DNA of 6,868 nt from NCBI GenBank assembly GCA_009177195.1, contig WFMA01000173.1, positions 15,524-22,391 on the forward strand, in the 5' to 3' direction. Shown here piece by piece: positions 5,991 through 6,868 of this stretch (position 1 is the stretch's first letter; each line of letters starts with the position of its first letter). The notes under the pieces are model-generated. The model was not told where the DNA came from. It ran no database searches and worked only from the letters and a program-made list of their open reading frames with translations. Both the position numbers and the translations under genes were made by a program. Source of the DNA: Bacteroidales bacterium (GTDB lineage: Bacteria > Bacteroidota > Bacteroidia > Bacteroidales > Muribaculaceae).

Positions 5991-6868
5991 TTGTACAGTA
6001 AACGCAGATACGGAAAATATCTTCATGCGGCAGAGACCCTCGTAGGATTTCTGATGGTGAACCTGGCTTTTCTAATAGCGAGTTTATCGGATGAATTCGT
6101 AGTGGGATTCCGATGGAAGGTGACCTGGTTGATAGTAAACATATCCTATCTCCCGGTTGTCTATATGCGTTCAAACCTGAATCAAACACGCGCCACCCAT
6201 CTTGACATCATAGTCAAGCACGCATTTCAAGCGGCATGCGTGCATGCATTGTTTTTCTTCACTATTCTCACATTTCTTAATTCGTGGGTCCACAATATGT
6301 CATTCTACCTGTGGTTCTATGGATTATTGTTTTTCCTCTTGCCGGTGGGGTGGGTTACGACTCGACTCTGCATAAAACAGATCAGGCGAAAAGGAATAAA
6401 CTATACACGAGCCATTATAATTGGCAACGGAAATACGGCATTTCGTCTTCATGAAGAGATGCTCGGCGATCCCGCCTACGGCTACCGTGTGCTCGGCGTA
6501 TTCGCACAGTCCCAAGGAATCATTCCCGACGATATTTATCGCGGCGGGTTAGATGATCTTGAAACCTTTGTGATTGAAAACCATGTGGACGAGATTTACT
6601 ATGCCACATCGGGAGAAGATATCGAGACATTTAGCAAAGTTGTAAAGATTGCCGACGATTCGGTAGTGCACTTCTACTACGTGCCTCAAGTAAGCCCCTA
6701 CGTGACAAGAGTGGGAGAGTTGTCAAATATAGGGCGCGTGCCGATTCTGTCCATCCGGAAAAATCCGCTTAAAAATCCGCTTAACCGCATAATGAAACGC
6801 GGATTTGACCTTGTATTCTCCTCCATGTTCCTGATTGTCTCCCCTATAATCTTCCTCCCCATCATTAT
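5991..6868 (+). CDS. Undecaprenyl-phosphate sugar phosphotransferase (WcaJ-type), truncated by window edge
   Basis: An open frame from 5979 to the right edge encodes a membrane protein resembling polyprenyl-phosphate hexose-1-phosphate transferases, which start exopolysaccharide synthesis by loading the first sugar phosphate on undecaprenyl phosphate at the inner membrane. From TTG at 5991 there are 292 codons, of about 460 expected. Four hydrophobic segments (about 13-32, 44-59, 78-96, 105-124) precede a CoA-binding-like nucleotide fold beginning RAIIIGNGNTA (140-150). NPLNRIMKRGFDLVFS (262-277) then leads into the fifth membrane segment before the window ends; the catalytic sugar-transferase domain is beyond it. 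TTG is preferred because YSKRRYGKYLH (2-12) looks like the conserved N-terminus of Bacteroidales homologues; the first in-frame ATG (6054, residue 22) would cut the first membrane helix. ATT at 5988 is another option. Glucose or galactose specificity cannot be told. Confidence 0.88.
   Translation, partial: MYSKRRYGKYLHAAETLVGFLMVNLAFLIASLSDEFVVGFRWKVTWLIVNISYLPVVYMRSNLNQTRATHLDIIVKHAFQAACVHALFFFTILTFLNSWVHNMSFYLWFYGLLFFLLPVGWVTTRLCIKQIRRKGINYTRAIIIGNGNTAFRLHEEMLGDPAYGYRVLGVFAQSQGIIPDDIYRGGLDDLETFVIENHVDEIYYATSGEDIETFSKVVKIADDSVVHFYYVPQVSPYVTRVGELSNIGRVPILSIRKNPLKNPLNRIMKRGFDLVFSSMFLIVSPIIFLPII
6759..6782 (+). repeat. Perfect 12-bp tandem duplication inside the phosphotransferase gene
   Basis: AAAAATCCGCTT occurs twice back to back (6759-6770 and 6771-6782), in frame, encoding KNPL twice (residues 257-264). 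The protein around it (RKNPLKNPLNRIMKRGFD) keeps the length I expect for the family at this point, so it need not be a recent insertion. Confidence 0.85.

Noticed and set aside
5971..6515. Minus-strand open frames opposite the phosphotransferase gene (5971-6189, 6324-6515)
   Set aside because: The plus-strand frame is continuous, with membrane helices and family motifs throughout; these are shadows.
1..6868. CRISPR array, insertion sequence, phage att site, tRNA or rRNA
   Set aside because: I saw no spaced identical repeats, terminal inverted repeats with a transposase, or structural RNA signatures on either strand.

Overview
The window reads as a chromosomal segment from a Bacteroidota member, most likely order Bacteroidales; a gut lineage such as Muribaculaceae would fit, but that is a guess from overall style. 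Three things point there. Two intergenic regions carry the Bacteroidota -7 promoter element TAnnTTTG (TATCTTTG before greA, TATATTTG before the DUF349 gene). Start codons are preceded by A/T-rich leaders without clear Shine-Dalgarno sequences. The greA + histidine-triad pair, the multi-repeat DUF349 protein and the undecaprenyl-phosphate sugar phosphotransferase also have a Bacteroidales look.

Layout from left to right. A family 2 glycosyltransferase lies on the minus strand (778 down to the left edge, C-terminus cut off). After a 71-bp divergent gap, two more family 2 glycosyltransferases follow on the plus strand (850-1851 and 1865-2797), 13 bp apart and probably co-transcribed. A promoter at about 2823-2854 then drives greA (2951-3421) and a HIT-family protein (3424-3819), separated by 2 bp and closed by a strong hairpin terminator (3842-3902). 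A second promoter (about 3911-3943) drives a 616-residue protein with five DUF349-like repeats (4009-5859). After a perfect 11-bp hairpin (5932-5963), a membrane protein of the WcaJ/undecaprenyl-phosphate hexose-1-phosphate transferase type starts at a probable TTG codon (5991) and runs off the right edge before its catalytic domain is complete.

Functionally, the window is a set of housekeeping genes (transcript-cleavage factor, nucleotide-binding hydrolase, DUF349 protein) embedded between surface-polysaccharide genes. The glycosyltransferases and the initiating phosphotransferase could belong to one exopolysaccharide/O-antigen pathway, with the phosphotransferase loading the first sugar onto undecaprenyl phosphate and the family 2 enzymes extending it. 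The window does not show that they share a pathway.

I see no mobile element, CRISPR array, tRNA or rRNA, and no clear sign of an undescribed system. The points most worth a second look are the hairpins in the leaders of greA and of the phosphotransferase gene, the non-ATG start of the latter, and the five-repeat DUF349 protein, whose role in this lineage is unknown to me.
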